From JABMPO01 sp964539785 (lineage in GTDB: Bacteria > Fidelibacterota > Marinisomatia > Marinisomatales > TCS56), in assembly GCA_964539785.1 (NCBI GenBank), contig CAZIJQ010000015.1:1-48250 (forward strand): a stretch of 48,250 nucleotides of DNA. The letters run 5' to 3'. Made by a program: the position numbers and the translations under genes. Shown here in pieces: positions 33,132 to 41,819 of this stretch. Within the stretch, counting starts at the first letter, position 1; each line of letters starts with the position of its first letter. The notes under the pieces were generated by a model. It searched no databases. It saw only the letters and a program-made list of their open reading frames with translations, and was not told the DNA's origin.

Positions 33132-33888
33132 CGCGTTCTATTATCTCCTCTACCAAATCAATATAATTTTTAGCGCCGGTAGAATTGGCGTCATACAACA
33201 AAACCGGTTTACCAAAGCTGGGAGCTTCGCCCAGCCTGACATTCCGATGAATAATGGAATTGAAAATTTTGTCTTTAAAATAGCCTTTTACTTCTTCTTC
33301 CACCTGTTTTGATAAATTCAACCGCCCATCATACATGGTTAGAAGTACGCCTTCGATTTCCAGGCTGGTATTAAGATGTTTCTGGACCAGCCGGATGGTA
33401 TTTAGTAATTGGCCCAACCCTTCCAGAGCGTAATATTCACATTGAATCGGGATTAGAACTGTATCTGCCGCGGTCAGGGCATTTAGGGTCAGCAACCCCA
33501 GTGATGGGGGACAATCAATAATTAGATATTCGTAACGATCGCGAACCAGATCCAGCTTCTGCTTCAGTTGGTATTCGCGTGCCATCACACTTACCAGCTC
33601 AATTTCCGCACCAACCAAATCTTTAGTGGATGTGAGTAAATCAAGATTGGCAAAACTGGTGGGAGTTATAGCATCCTCGACTTTAGCTCCGCCGATCAGG
33701 ACATCGTAGATCGTGGCGGGTGATTCCTGGGTTAAATCGGATACTCCTACAGTGGCATTGGCCTGGGGGTCCATATCAATCAGCAGGGTCTTGATTTCAC
33801 TTACTGCCAAACTAATGGCAGTATTTACTGCGGTAGTTGTTTTTCCGACACCGCCTTTTTGGTTGGCTATTACTATGATTTTTGACAT
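33112..33888 (-). CDS. parA: Chromosome-partition ATPase ParA (Soj)
   Basis: A 258-residue Walker-type ParA/Soj ATPase. The deviant Walker A motif KGGVGKTT is at 10-17, Walker A' in LLIDMDPQANAT and Walker B in YLIIDCPPSLG. No N-terminal HTH is present, so it is the chromosomal type. It starts the operon parA-parB-M23-bactofilin, with overlaps of 20 and 8 bp and one gap of 6 bp, which points to a single transcript. Confidence 0.96.
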   Translation of the reverse strand: MSKIIVIANQKGGVGKTTTAVNTAISLAVSEIKTLLIDMDPQANATVGVSDLTQESPATIYDVLIGGAKVEDAITPTSFANLDLLTSTKDLVGAEIELVSVMAREYQLKQKLDLVRDRYEYLIIDCPPSLGLLTLNALTAADTVLIPIQCEYYALEGLGQLLNTIRLVQKHLNTSLEIEGVLLTMYDGRLNLSKQVEEEVKGYFKDKIFNSIIHRNVRLGEAPSFGKPVLLYDANSTGAKNYIDLVEEIIERDGKTAR

Positions 33889-34344
33889 TTGAATTGAATT
33901 CTAGAATAAACTGAGGGCGAATTTAGGGAATTGGTTATGTCAAAACAAAGAAGTTGCCCGGCTACCGGCTAATGATTAGTGAATTTATTCAACGATTCCA
34001 TTTGTCATCAGTTTGGGGGCTACGTAAATTTCAATTCCTAAATAACCAGTTTATTTACGCTATAAAATTACACGATGAATTGCAATCAAGGGCCATGATG
34101 CCGACCATTGACATCAGAATCATGATGGCCATAGCCTATTTCACAGATTTGTTCACTAATTATCTGCCGCGCTACTGATCGCTTCTGAAAATAAAATGAT
34201 CATCCGCACGACAGACCTCATATTATCCTTTTTCATTCACCTTTCACAGCCAGTCAATAGCACCGGCCAAATCGTCTGGATCGTTCCCATGGTAAATTCC
34301 TGTCGGGAACGTGATCTTGATAAAAATAATCCAAGGAGCCTCAG
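33889..34344. other. Divergent intergenic region with two possible hairpins
   Basis: The 456-bp gap separates parA (-) and tdh (+) and must hold both promoters. An open frame at 33954-34178 has no recognisable protein and is taken as chance. A GGCCAT/ATGGCC inverted pair (34091-34130) and the stronger hairpin at 34279-34316 are the only structures I see. Confidence 0.4.
34279..34316 (+). promoter_or_regulatory. Leader hairpin before tdh
   Basis: GATC-GTTCCC (34279-34288) pairs with GGGAAC-GT-GATC (34305-34316), leaving a two-base bulge, 28 bp before the tdh start codon. No T-run follows, so it is not a terminator. It could affect mRNA stability or control, or be chance. Confidence 0.35.
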
Positions 34345-35292
34345 ATGAAAACAATTTTAGTAACCGGAGCCGCCGGACAAATCGGATCGGAGTTAACCCT
34401 GGCACTGCGAGAACGTTATGGAAATGACAATGTGATTGCAACCGGGCATAAAACCAAACCCAGTGACGAATTATTTGATTCGGGACCGTTTCAGTTCATT
34501 AACTGTGCCGATGTAAACTCCATTGCGGAAGTTGTGAAAAAATACAATGTCGGTACGATCCATCACTTGGCTGCAATCCTCTCAGCCGTAGCGGAAGCTA
34601 AACCGCAATTGGCTTGGGATGTAAACATTAATGGATTGTATAATGTACTCGAAGTTGCGCGCGAATATGGTTGTTCGGTATTTACTCCCAGTTCAATTGG
34701 TGCCTTCGGTCCTACTACGCCCCTGGACAACACTCCTCAGGATACCATCCAGCGACCGAACACCATGTACGGTGTTACCAAAGTGGCAGGAGAATTACTC
34801 TGCGATTATTATTTCAAACGTTACGGTGTGGATACCCGTGGCGTGCGCTACCCGGGAATTATATCCAACGTGACCCTGCCCGGTGGCGGCACCACCGATT
34901 ATGCCGTAGAAATCTACTACGAAGCAATCAAGAAAAAACATTACACCTGCAACTTGAAGGCCGGCACATTTCTGGATATGATGTACATGCCCGACGCTAT
35001 CAAGGCTGCCATCGATTTAATGGAAGCCGAACCAAGTGCTTTAAAGCACCGCAACGCCTTCAATGTCTCAGCCATGAGTTTCGACCCGGAGATTATCGCG
35101 GCTTCAATCCGCCGGCAGATTCCCGAATTTACCATGGATTATGATGTGGACCCTGTCAAGCAGGGAATTGCCGATACCTGGCCCAACAACATGAATGACT
35201 CAGCTGCCCGCGATGAATGGGGCTGGCAACCTGAATATGATCTGGAAGCAATGACCAAAGATATGCTCGAAGAATTATCTAAAAAACTGTAA
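34345..35292 (+). CDS. L-threonine 3-dehydrogenase, SDR type
   Basis: A 315-residue extended short-chain dehydrogenase that oxidises threonine to 2-amino-3-ketobutyrate with NAD. The nucleotide motif is VTGAAGQIG (6-14) and the catalytic residues Ser116/Ser117, Tyr142 and Lys146 (YGVTK). The family-specific segments are FTPSSIGAFGPTTP, RYPGIIS and LPGGGTTDYAVEIYYEA, which match SDR threonine dehydrogenases rather than the zinc-dependent E. coli Tdh. The kbl gene for the next step lies 463 bp downstream, separated by a small inserted cassette. RBS AAGGAGCC precedes the ATG. An NDP-sugar epimerase role is much less likely. Confidence 0.9.
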   Translation: MKTILVTGAAGQIGSELTLALRERYGNDNVIATGHKTKPSDELFDSGPFQFINCADVNSIAEVVKKYNVGTIHHLAAILSAVAEAKPQLAWDVNINGLYNVLEVAREYGCSVFTPSSIGAFGPTTPLDNTPQDTIQRPNTMYGVTKVAGELLCDYYFKRYGVDTRGVRYPGIISNVTLPGGGTTDYAVEIYYEAIKKKHYTCNLKAGTFLDMMYMPDAIKAAIDLMEAEPSALKHRNAFNVSAMSFDPEIIAASIRRQIPEFTMDYDVDPVKQGIADTWPNNMNDSAARDEWGWQPEYDLEAMTKDMLEELSKKL

Positions 35293-35307
35293 GTGTTCAC
35301 AAAACGC

Positions 35308-35718
35308 TGAAATTGGAAATTAGAAATTAGAGAAAAATGAAAAGAGTTTATGAACTTGAGGTTTACCAACTTTCAGAAGAATTATCGGATTTGGTATGGC
35401 ATGATTTTGATAGGTGGAATAAAAAGGTTCAAAACACAGTGGGTTATCAGATTATACGATCCTCTGATAGTATAGCTGCGAATATAGCTGAAGGATATGG
35501 ACGGTATACTCCAGCTGATAGAAGAAAGTTTTATATTTATTCAAGAGGATCGTTTGAAGAAACTAAAGCTTGGTTACGAAAACTTATTAAGAGGAAAGTT
35601 ATTGATAAATCAGATGTGTCAAAATATGAAATGGTTATTGAAAAACTTGGTCCAAAGTTGAATGCGTTTATCAATAGTACAAAAAAGAAATAATACAAAT
35701 TTCCAATTTCTAATTTCA
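35308..35718. repeat. Inverted-repeat-bounded cassette carrying a four-helix-bundle gene
   Basis: The 35308-35331 stretch, TGAAATTGGAAATTAGAAAT.., and 35696-35718, whose reverse complement reads TGAAATTAGAAATTGGAAAT.., are near-perfect inverted repeats built from the same GAAATTGG and GAAATTAG units in swapped order. They enclose only the gene 35337-35693, lying between tdh and kbl. The layout suggests a small mobile or transferred cassette. Confidence 0.65.
35337..35693 (+). CDS. Four-helix bundle protein (S23/IVP-like family)
   Basis: A 118-residue helical protein of the widespread four-helix-bundle family related to the S23 protein encoded in 23S rRNA intervening sequences. Signatures are LEVYQLSEELSDLVW, then YQIIRSSDSIAANIAEGYGR, and RKFYIYSRGSFEETKAWL. 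Function is unknown; members occur as single mobile-looking genes in scattered places. Here it interrupts the tdh-kbl pair and carries inverted repeats on both sides. Its base composition (many Lys and Ile codons, AT-rich) is more A/T biased than that of its neighbours on sight, consistent with transfer. Confidence 0.9.
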   Translation: MKRVYELEVYQLSEELSDLVWHDFDRWNKKVQNTVGYQIIRSSDSIAANIAEGYGRYTPADRRKFYIYSRGSFEETKAWLRKLIKRKVIDKSDVSKYEMVIEKLGPKLNAFINSTKKK

Positions 35719-35755
35719 AACTGTTAACGATTACAAAAAACTTAAGGAGAACTAA

Positions 35756-36985
35756 ATGTCTGTCGAACGCTTAAATACGGTATTGCAACAAAACCTGGAT
35801 GGCCTTTATTCAAAAGGTACCGCTAAAGGTGCCGAAATGGTTATCACCGGAATGAAATCGGCGGAAGGCACTATAGGACCTCGTTATTTCATCGAGGGCC
35901 ACGGCAACAAGGAATTTATTAAAATGAATTCCAATTCTTACCTGGGTATGTCCCTGCATAAGGACGTTATCACTGCCGAAGAAGAAGCCGCACAAAAATT
36001 TGGTGCCGGACCCGGGGCGGTGCGTTTCATCAGTGGCACCTATGCACCCCATATCGCCCTGGAAAAGAAATTGGCTCAGTTTCATGATCGCGATGCTGCC
36101 ATGATTTTCAGCTCGGCCTACGTAACCAGTATGGGCGTGATTGTTCCTCTTACTACCAAAGAGACAGTTTTCATCAGCGATGAGTTGAATCACAACTGTA
36201 TTATCCAGGCCATGCGCCTGTCACGACCGATAGCCAAAGCCATCTATAAGCACAACGATATGGCCGATCTGGAAGCCAAAATAAAAGAATCCATCGGCAA
36301 AGGTAAACGCGCACTGGTGGTCACCGATGGCATATTCAGCATGCGTGGTGATAATGTCCCGTTGGCAGAACTCGTTGCTGTCTGCAAAAAATATGAAGAC
36401 CAGTTTGAGGAAGGCCTGATCACCATCATGGATGATTCCCATGGTGTGGGCGCTTTCGGTGATACCGGTCGAGGCACCGAAGATTATTGCGGCGCCCGAG
36501 TGGATATCATCATTGGGACTTTGGGAAAGGCTTTTGGCATTAATGGTGGCTATGTGGTAGCTTCACCAACCATCGTTCAATACTTGCGCGAAACCGCACC
36601 CATGTATATTTATTCCAATCCCATCACCGTATCGGAAGCTTCCGCTGCGTTGAAGTCATTGGAAATTCTTGACAGTCCGGAAGGTTTGAAGATGCTCGCG
36701 CATCTTAGAGCAATGACCCAGCGCTTCGAGAACGGTCTAAAAGCCAACGGGTATGAAACCATCGAAGGAGCCCATCCGGTGGTTCCACTGATGGTTCGTG
36801 ATACCCAACGAACATCCGAATTGGTAGCCTTCCTGACCGAGAATGGTGTTTTGGGCACCGGATTAAATTTCCCGGTTGTACCCAAAGGTGCCGAAGAGAT
36901 CCGCTTTCAGGTGTCAGCCAGTCACACCGAAGCCGATATTGATTTTGTATTGGGTGTTCTGAAAAACTATCAAGAGACACATTAA
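35756..36985 (+). CDS. kbl: 2-amino-3-ketobutyrate CoA ligase (glycine C-acetyltransferase)
   Basis: A 409-residue PLP-dependent alpha-oxoamine synthase that cleaves 2-amino-3-ketobutyrate with CoA into glycine and acetyl-CoA. The PLP lysine is Lys258 in TLGKAFG, and the DDSHGVGAFG segment (226-235) supplies the Asp and His that hold the cofactor. TDGIFSMRGDNVPL and SGTYAPHIALEKKLA fit the family. AAGGAG lies eight bases before the ATG. The SDR-type tdh just upstream fixes its role among close relatives such as KAS III-type BioF or serine palmitoyltransferase. Confidence 0.93.
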   Translation: MSVERLNTVLQQNLDGLYSKGTAKGAEMVITGMKSAEGTIGPRYFIEGHGNKEFIKMNSNSYLGMSLHKDVITAEEEAAQKFGAGPGAVRFISGTYAPHIALEKKLAQFHDRDAAMIFSSAYVTSMGVIVPLTTKETVFISDELNHNCIIQAMRLSRPIAKAIYKHNDMADLEAKIKESIGKGKRALVVTDGIFSMRGDNVPLAELVAVCKKYEDQFEEGLITIMDDSHGVGAFGDTGRGTEDYCGARVDIIIGTLGKAFGINGGYVVASPTIVQYLRETAPMYIYSNPITVSEASAALKSLEILDSPEGLKMLAHLRAMTQRFENGLKANGYETIEGAHPVVPLMVRDTQRTSELVAFLTENGVLGTGLNFPVVPKGAEEIRFQVSASHTEADIDFVLGVLKNYQETH

Positions 36986-37108
36986 ATCCTAGTTGTCATT
37001 GGTAGAAACATCACCCGATATTGAGAAATAAGCAATTGCTAACAGAAAGCCAGAGGCGGTATATTTCGGCCTCGTAAAATCTGTTTTATCGAAAATTAAA
37101 CACGGTCT

Positions 37109-39043
37109 ATGAATAAGAAATTAACTCCCCGATATATCCTTATCAGCGTTATACTGGTCTGGGCGATGTACGCTCTGTGGCCAACCGTACGCTATGAATC
37201 AATGTCTGAAGATCAGTTGGAAGCCCTGCGGGAATCCGGCGAACTTGAGGCGATAGAATCCAAAGCCATTAAGCAGGGTCTGGACTTAAAGGGCGGTATG
37301 CACATCGTTCTCGAGGCAGACTTGCCGACATTAGTCACTAACCTGGCAGTTAACAAAGATGCTAAATTTGAAAGAGTAATCAAATCAGCCAGTGTTGGTC
37401 TGGATGATCCAGAGGCTGACTTTTTCAATGCCTTTGAGCGGGAATCCGAAGCGACTAATTTACGTTTACCTCGTTATTTTCATGATTATGGCGCCAGTAC
37501 AGCCGATATTATCAGCGGACTGGAAGATGAAGCTGACGATGCAATAAATCGCGTATTGGAAATTCTCAGCAACCGTGTTGACCAGTTCGGTGTTTCCGAA
37601 CCGACTATTCAAAAACAGGGGGATCGACGGATTATTATCGAGTTGGCTGGAGTCCAGGATCCGGATCGCGCCCGTGGATTACTACAGAGTACGGCGCTGC
37701 TGGAATTTATCCTGGTGAAAAACCCCGAGGTAACCCAGGATTTGCTAATCAGAATCGATAAGATCCTCAAAGGCAGTAGCGATCTGGAAGATATCGTTGA
37801 GGGTGCGGCAGAAGCTGATACGACAATTGATGAAGCCGAGGAACCGGCGGAAGAATTCGTCAGCGATGATAAAACAATATCAGTTAGTGAATTGTTTGGC
37901 GAGGTTGAGGCGGAAGTAACTCCTGGCTCAGATACTGACAGTTCAGTTATAATTGATGAACGTTTATTCACCGAGCGGCCATTCTCTTCCCTGCTACGCA
38001 ATCTTGGAAATGACCTAGGCGTTCCTGAAAAGAATTATTACGCCATTAAAAAGATCCTTGATTTGCCGGAAATAGCGACAAAATTACGTTCTACCAACAG
38101 CCAGTTCCTGTTCAGTGAATCGCCCGAAGTATTCGCCGACCAAAGTGGCACCGAAGAGAAATTTTACCGCTTATACCACCTGGAGATGGAGTCGGAGTTA
38201 ACTGGTGGAGTAATTGAAGAAGCCCGAGCAACACTCGGTTCTCAGGGCGGCACCAATGCCGGGCGCAATATCATTCTGATGGACATGAACAGTGAAGGAA
38301 TGAAAATTTGGGCACGCGTAACCGGAGCAAATATTAGCAAGCGTGTAGCAATCGTTCTGGACAAAAATGTCCGGATGGCTCCGGTCATTGAAGATCGGAT
38401 TTCCGGCGGTTCCACAGTCATCCGCGGTTTCGCTAATATGGACGAAGCCAAAGATATCGCCATCGTTCTACGTGCAGGTGCTCTGCCTGCCCCGGTTAAT
38501 ATTATTGAAGAGCGAATCGTTGGACCATCGCTGGGGGCGGATTCAATCCAAAAAGGCACACTTTCAGTTTTGATCGGATTAGTAGTCGTATTGATCTTCA
38601 TGATAGTTTATTATAAAACCTCCGGAATAATCGCCAGTTTCGCATTGATTTGGAATATCGTACTGGTACTGGCCATCCTGGCATCGCTGGGTGCAACCCT
38701 GACTCTGCCTGGTATTGCCGGTTTGATCTTGACGGTGGGTATGGCTATAGATGCTAATGTGATTATTTTTGAACGTATTCGGGAAGAACTGCGCAAAGGC
38801 AAAACGCCGCGGGCAGCAGTTGACAGCGGATTTGACCGTGCCCTGACAACAATCATCGATGCCAATGTTACCACGGCAATAGCCGCCTTGGTCTTATATC
38901 AATTTGGAACAGGCCCATTGCGTGGTTTTGCTACGGTGCTATTCTGGGGTATCATAATCAGTATGTTTACCGCCATATTTGTTACCCGAACAATTTTCAA
39001 TTCTATCACTTCCCGTAAACAATTACAGACATTAAGCATATGA
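37109..39043 (+). CDS. secD: Protein translocase subunit SecD
   Basis: A 644-residue RND-type membrane protein that uses the proton motive force to help late steps of Sec export. One N-terminal helix (MNKKLTPRYILISVILVW, then WAMYALWP) is followed by a large periplasmic region with GLDLKGGMHIVLE (~53-65) and NRVDQFGVSEPTIQKQGDRR, and by five C-terminal helices including VGMAIDANVIIFERIREELRKG. The periplasmic domain holds an acidic low-complexity insert (~233-285, many Glu, Asp and Ser), usual in FCB SecD. The stop codon overlaps secF (ATGA). Confidence 0.97.
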   Translation: MNKKLTPRYILISVILVWAMYALWPTVRYESMSEDQLEALRESGELEAIESKAIKQGLDLKGGMHIVLEADLPTLVTNLAVNKDAKFERVIKSASVGLDDPEADFFNAFERESEATNLRLPRYFHDYGASTADIISGLEDEADDAINRVLEILSNRVDQFGVSEPTIQKQGDRRIIIELAGVQDPDRARGLLQSTALLEFILVKNPEVTQDLLIRIDKILKGSSDLEDIVEGAAEADTTIDEAEEPAEEFVSDDKTISVSELFGEVEAEVTPGSDTDSSVIIDERLFTERPFSSLLRNLGNDLGVPEKNYYAIKKILDLPEIATKLRSTNSQFLFSESPEVFADQSGTEEKFYRLYHLEMESELTGGVIEEARATLGSQGGTNAGRNIILMDMNSEGMKIWARVTGANISKRVAIVLDKNVRMAPVIEDRISGGSTVIRGFANMDEAKDIAIVLRAGALPAPVNIIEERIVGPSLGADSIQKGTLSVLIGLVVVLIFMIVYYKTSGIIASFALIWNIVLVLAILASLGATLTLPGIAGLILTVGMAIDANVIIFERIREELRKGKTPRAAVDSGFDRALTTIIDANVTTAIAALVLYQFGTGPLRGFATVLFWGIIISMFTAIFVTRTIFNSITSRKQLQTLSI

Positions 39044-39975
39044 GACTGATCAAAGAAACTAAAATAGATTTCATGGCCCAAACCCGGTTGGGAGTCATTA
39101 TCTCATCAGTGTTGATTATAGCCGGATTGTTATCGATAATTTTTCAGGGCGGCCTGCGATTGAGCATCGATTTCAAAGGTGGCAGCATGGTTGCTGTAAA
39201 ATACACTGATGAAGTGGATATCAATAATATCCGCGATATTATGTCAGCGATTACCATTGAAGGTGAAACCTACGATTTCAGCAAAAATGAAATCAAACAT
39301 TTTGGTGATCTTTCCACTGTTTCCCTGCGTCTTCCCATCATTGTGAATCAATCAAAAGATTTCAACCAACAGATTGTCGAATTTTTATACGACGCATTTC
39401 CAGAAAAAGTACCTGTAGATAAAGCAAATTTCCTGTTATCAGTTGAAACAGTCGGACCCAAAATCGGAGCAGAGCTAAGTGGCAAAGCCTACCTGGCAAT
39501 CATTACGGCTTTGGTGCTCATTCTGATCTATATATCAATTCGTTTTGAGTACAAATTCGCCCTGGGCGCCATTGCCGCCCTGGCTCATGATGTTATAATA
39601 ACTTTGGGAATTTTCTCAATCATGGATTTCGAAATTTCCCTGTCGGTTGTCGCCGCATTCCTGACGATTGTAGGTTATTCGCTTAACGATACGATTGTTA
39701 TTTTTGACCGCATCAGAGAAAATATAAAAGGTATGCGCAGCAGCAGTTTCGCTACAATAATTAATCAAAGTATTAATTCATCATTGAGCAGAACAATAAT
39801 CACGTCACTAACTACATTTGTGGTGGTCTTTGTCCTGTGGGTTTGGGGTGGTGAAGTGATTCATAATTTTGCTTTCGCTATGCTTGTGGGGGTCATCGTT
39901 GGTACTTATTCATCGATATTTGTGGCGAGCCCAATTGTGTTAAAACTGCAAGCTTATGTCAAGCCAAAAAAATAA
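39040..39975 (+). CDS. secF: Protein translocase subunit SecF
   Basis: A 311-residue partner of SecD with six membrane helices. IDFKGGSMVAVKYT is the SecF signature, and the FERIRE-like pattern appears as VIFDRIRENIKGM. A 4-bp overlap with secD and a strong terminator after it mark a two-gene operon. Confidence 0.97.
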   Translation: MRLIKETKIDFMAQTRLGVIISSVLIIAGLLSIIFQGGLRLSIDFKGGSMVAVKYTDEVDINNIRDIMSAITIEGETYDFSKNEIKHFGDLSTVSLRLPIIVNQSKDFNQQIVEFLYDAFPEKVPVDKANFLLSVETVGPKIGAELSGKAYLAIITALVLILIYISIRFEYKFALGAIAALAHDVIITLGIFSIMDFEISLSVVAAFLTIVGYSLNDTIVIFDRIRENIKGMRSSSFATIINQSINSSLSRTIITSLTTFVVVFVLWVWGGEVIHNFAFAMLVGVIVGTYSSIFVASPIVLKLQAYVKPKK

Positions 39976-40010
39976 AATAACCACCGACTCAACAACAATA
40001 ATTACTAAAA

Positions 40011-40037
40011 AGCTCCGCTCAGGCGGAGCTTTTTATT
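40011..40037 (+). terminator. Rho-independent terminator after secF
   Basis: 8-bp stem AGCTCCGC / GCGGAGCT with a TCAG loop, then TTTTATTT. The EamA gene starts only five bases later. Confidence 0.9.
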
Positions 40038-40041
40038 TGGG

Positions 40042-40947
40042 ATGAAAACCAAAGTCCTGGCCTTCTATATGGCCCTGTGTATAATCTGGGGTACTACCTG
40101 GTTTTTTATTAAGATCAGTCTGGAAGGGACACCCCCTTTCCTGGGTGCCGGTTTACGATTTTTACTGGCGGGATTGATTTTATGGGGGATAGTATTCTGG
40201 CGTCGGGAATATCCGGTCTGGTCAGCCACCGCAATAAAAGTTTATCTAGCTTTCGGGGTTTTAAACCTGGCAATCGGCTATTCCCTGAGTTACTGGGCAA
40301 CCCAGTTTATCTATTCGAATTTATCAGCAATAATTTGGGCTGCATTTCCATTGGTTTTAACCCTGATGGCTCATTTTTACCTGCCTGAAGAAAGACTCAA
40401 TTTGCGGAAAGGCCTCAGCATTTTGTAGGGGATGGCTGGCGTGATTCTACTGTTGGTTGACAGTGGTAAACTGGGCGGTGAAAATGTAACTGCCGGAATA
40501 TTGACAATCGCTACAGCGGTGGTGATTGCAGCCTGGCCTAATATCTATATTAAGCAGCACCGGCATGAAATACGCACTATCCCCATGAACGCAGTCAGCC
40601 AAACGCTGGCTGGGATTTTAATACTGATAATTTCTTTTATTGTGGAGAAGGATCAGCAGATGGTCATGAGTTTCGTGAATATCGGTTCACTGCTTTATCT
40701 GGTGGTTTTCGGAACAGTTATCACCTGGTTGATTTACATCTGGCTATTCTCTCATATCTCAGTCACTTTAATCTCGTATATCGCTTTCTTTCCGCCAATA
40801 ATTGCCACTATTATCGGTTGGTTAGTGTTGGGTGAAAAACTTACACCGGTAATGCTTGTGGGAGCAGGTTTGGTTTTAGCCGGTATCATTCTCATGGGAT
40901 TCAAATCTTCGAAAAGTGATAGAAGTAAAAATTTCCGTCCCCGCTGA
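40042..40947 (+). pseudogene. EamA/DMT-family transporter interrupted by an in-frame TAG
   Basis: Two halves of one EamA permease lie in the same frame, separated by a single TAG at codon 129 (40426-40428). The first half (40042-40428) reads MKTKVLAFYMALCIIWGTTWFFIK to RKGLSIL; the second resumes with ggg and an ATG (40432) and reads MAGVILLLVDSGKL to the end at 40947. Together they give 301 codons and ten predicted helices, the family norm, so the break is one point mutation or sequencing error rather than two genes. The second half has no good ribosome site. EamA proteins export metabolites or amino acids. If the stop is real, only an inactive five-helix fragment is made, unless the TAG is read through. 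Confidence 0.85.
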
Positions 40948-41791
40948 CTTCCGGTTCTACCAGACTTTACGGGATACCACTCGCCAACCATTCGGTCTCA
41001 CGGAATGTTTGCTAGATTCAGTCTATTACACGCTGATCAACGGAACACTGGTTACTATTCGTCACAACGAGAAAAATAATGTACTGGTCATCTCCAGCGC
41101 TCATCCAATTGCCAGGCTCCACGAAATAATACGATTACGATTCGGGTTGGACCAGAATCTGGCAGACTTTTACAACCGCCAATATGATCAGGAATTGCGA
41201 ACAATAATCACGCGCCTCAGCGGATTACGACTGTTCCAGAAACCAACACCTTTTGAAGCCTTGGTGGCTGCCATTGTGGATCAGCAATTGAACCTGGCAT
41301 TTGCGGAAAAACTTAAAAGACGACTGATAACCACTTATGGTTCGGTTCACAAATTCAATCAAATCAAATTATACGAATTCCCAACCCCGCAAATGCTGGC
41401 AAAACTGGATGATGAAGCGTTACGTCCCCTGCAATTTTCAAATAATAAAAGTCGGTTCGTAATCCAATTAGCCAAAAAAATCACTACCGGTGAAATATCA
41501 TTGAATAATTGGACCAATCAATCTGATGCTATTTTATATTCCAAACTGATTTCAATCTATGGGATTGGTCCCTGGACCGCCGAATACTCAGCTATGGTTG
41601 GTTTCAATCGACTGAACGCTTTTCCGGCTGCTGATATTGGACTGTTAAATGCCTTAAAGGCAATCTACCGAATGGAGAAAAGACCGACTCCGGCTGAAGC
41701 CCACAAATTGGCAAAACAATGGGAACCTTACCGGGGATTAATGACGTTTTACATTTGGTATGCGTATGAACAAGGATTTACTCAATCATAA
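40916..41791 (+). CDS. DNA-3-methyladenine glycosylase II-like (HhH-GPD, AlkA-type)
   Basis: A 291-residue base-excision glycosylase. The AlkA-like N-terminal domain (~1-100) is followed by the HhH-GPD fold: LVAAIVDQQLNLAFA (~116-130), the helix-hairpin-helix SIYGIGPWTAEY (213-224) and the catalytic Asp240 in FPAADIGLL. The 8-oxoguanine cluster-loop cysteines of MutY/EndoIII are absent, which supports the AlkA class. It starts with GTG at 40916, inside the last 32 bp of the EamA gene. The alkyltransferase gene follows 28 bp later, so the two form an alkylation-repair pair. Substrates may include 3-methyladenine and other alkylated purines. Confidence 0.87.
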   Translation: MIEVKISVPADFRFYQTLRDTTRQPFGLTECLLDSVYYTLINGTLVTIRHNEKNNVLVISSAHPIARLHEIIRLRFGLDQNLADFYNRQYDQELRTIITRLSGLRLFQKPTPFEALVAAIVDQQLNLAFAEKLKRRLITTYGSVHKFNQIKLYEFPTPQMLAKLDDEALRPLQFSNNKSRFVIQLAKKITTGEISLNNWTNQSDAILYSKLISIYGIGPWTAEYSAMVGFNRLNAFPAADIGLLNALKAIYRMEKRPTPAEAHKLAKQWEPYRGLMTFYIWYAYEQGFTQS

Positions 41792-41819
41792 TAATACATA
41801 AACATGATCGGTTAGCACC

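Noticed and set aside
33954..34178. Open frame of 74 codons between parA and tdh
   Set aside because: No recognisable features, no RBS, and the region must hold two divergent promoters.
36986..37108. GAGGC/GCCTC hairpin after kbl as terminator
   Set aside because: Five-bp stem with a long loop and no T-run.
40426..40428. Selenocysteine or recoded codon in EamA
   Set aside because: TAG is not the selenocysteine codon, pyrrolysine is not expected in a transporter, and no recoding signal is seen; a mutation or sequence error is simpler.
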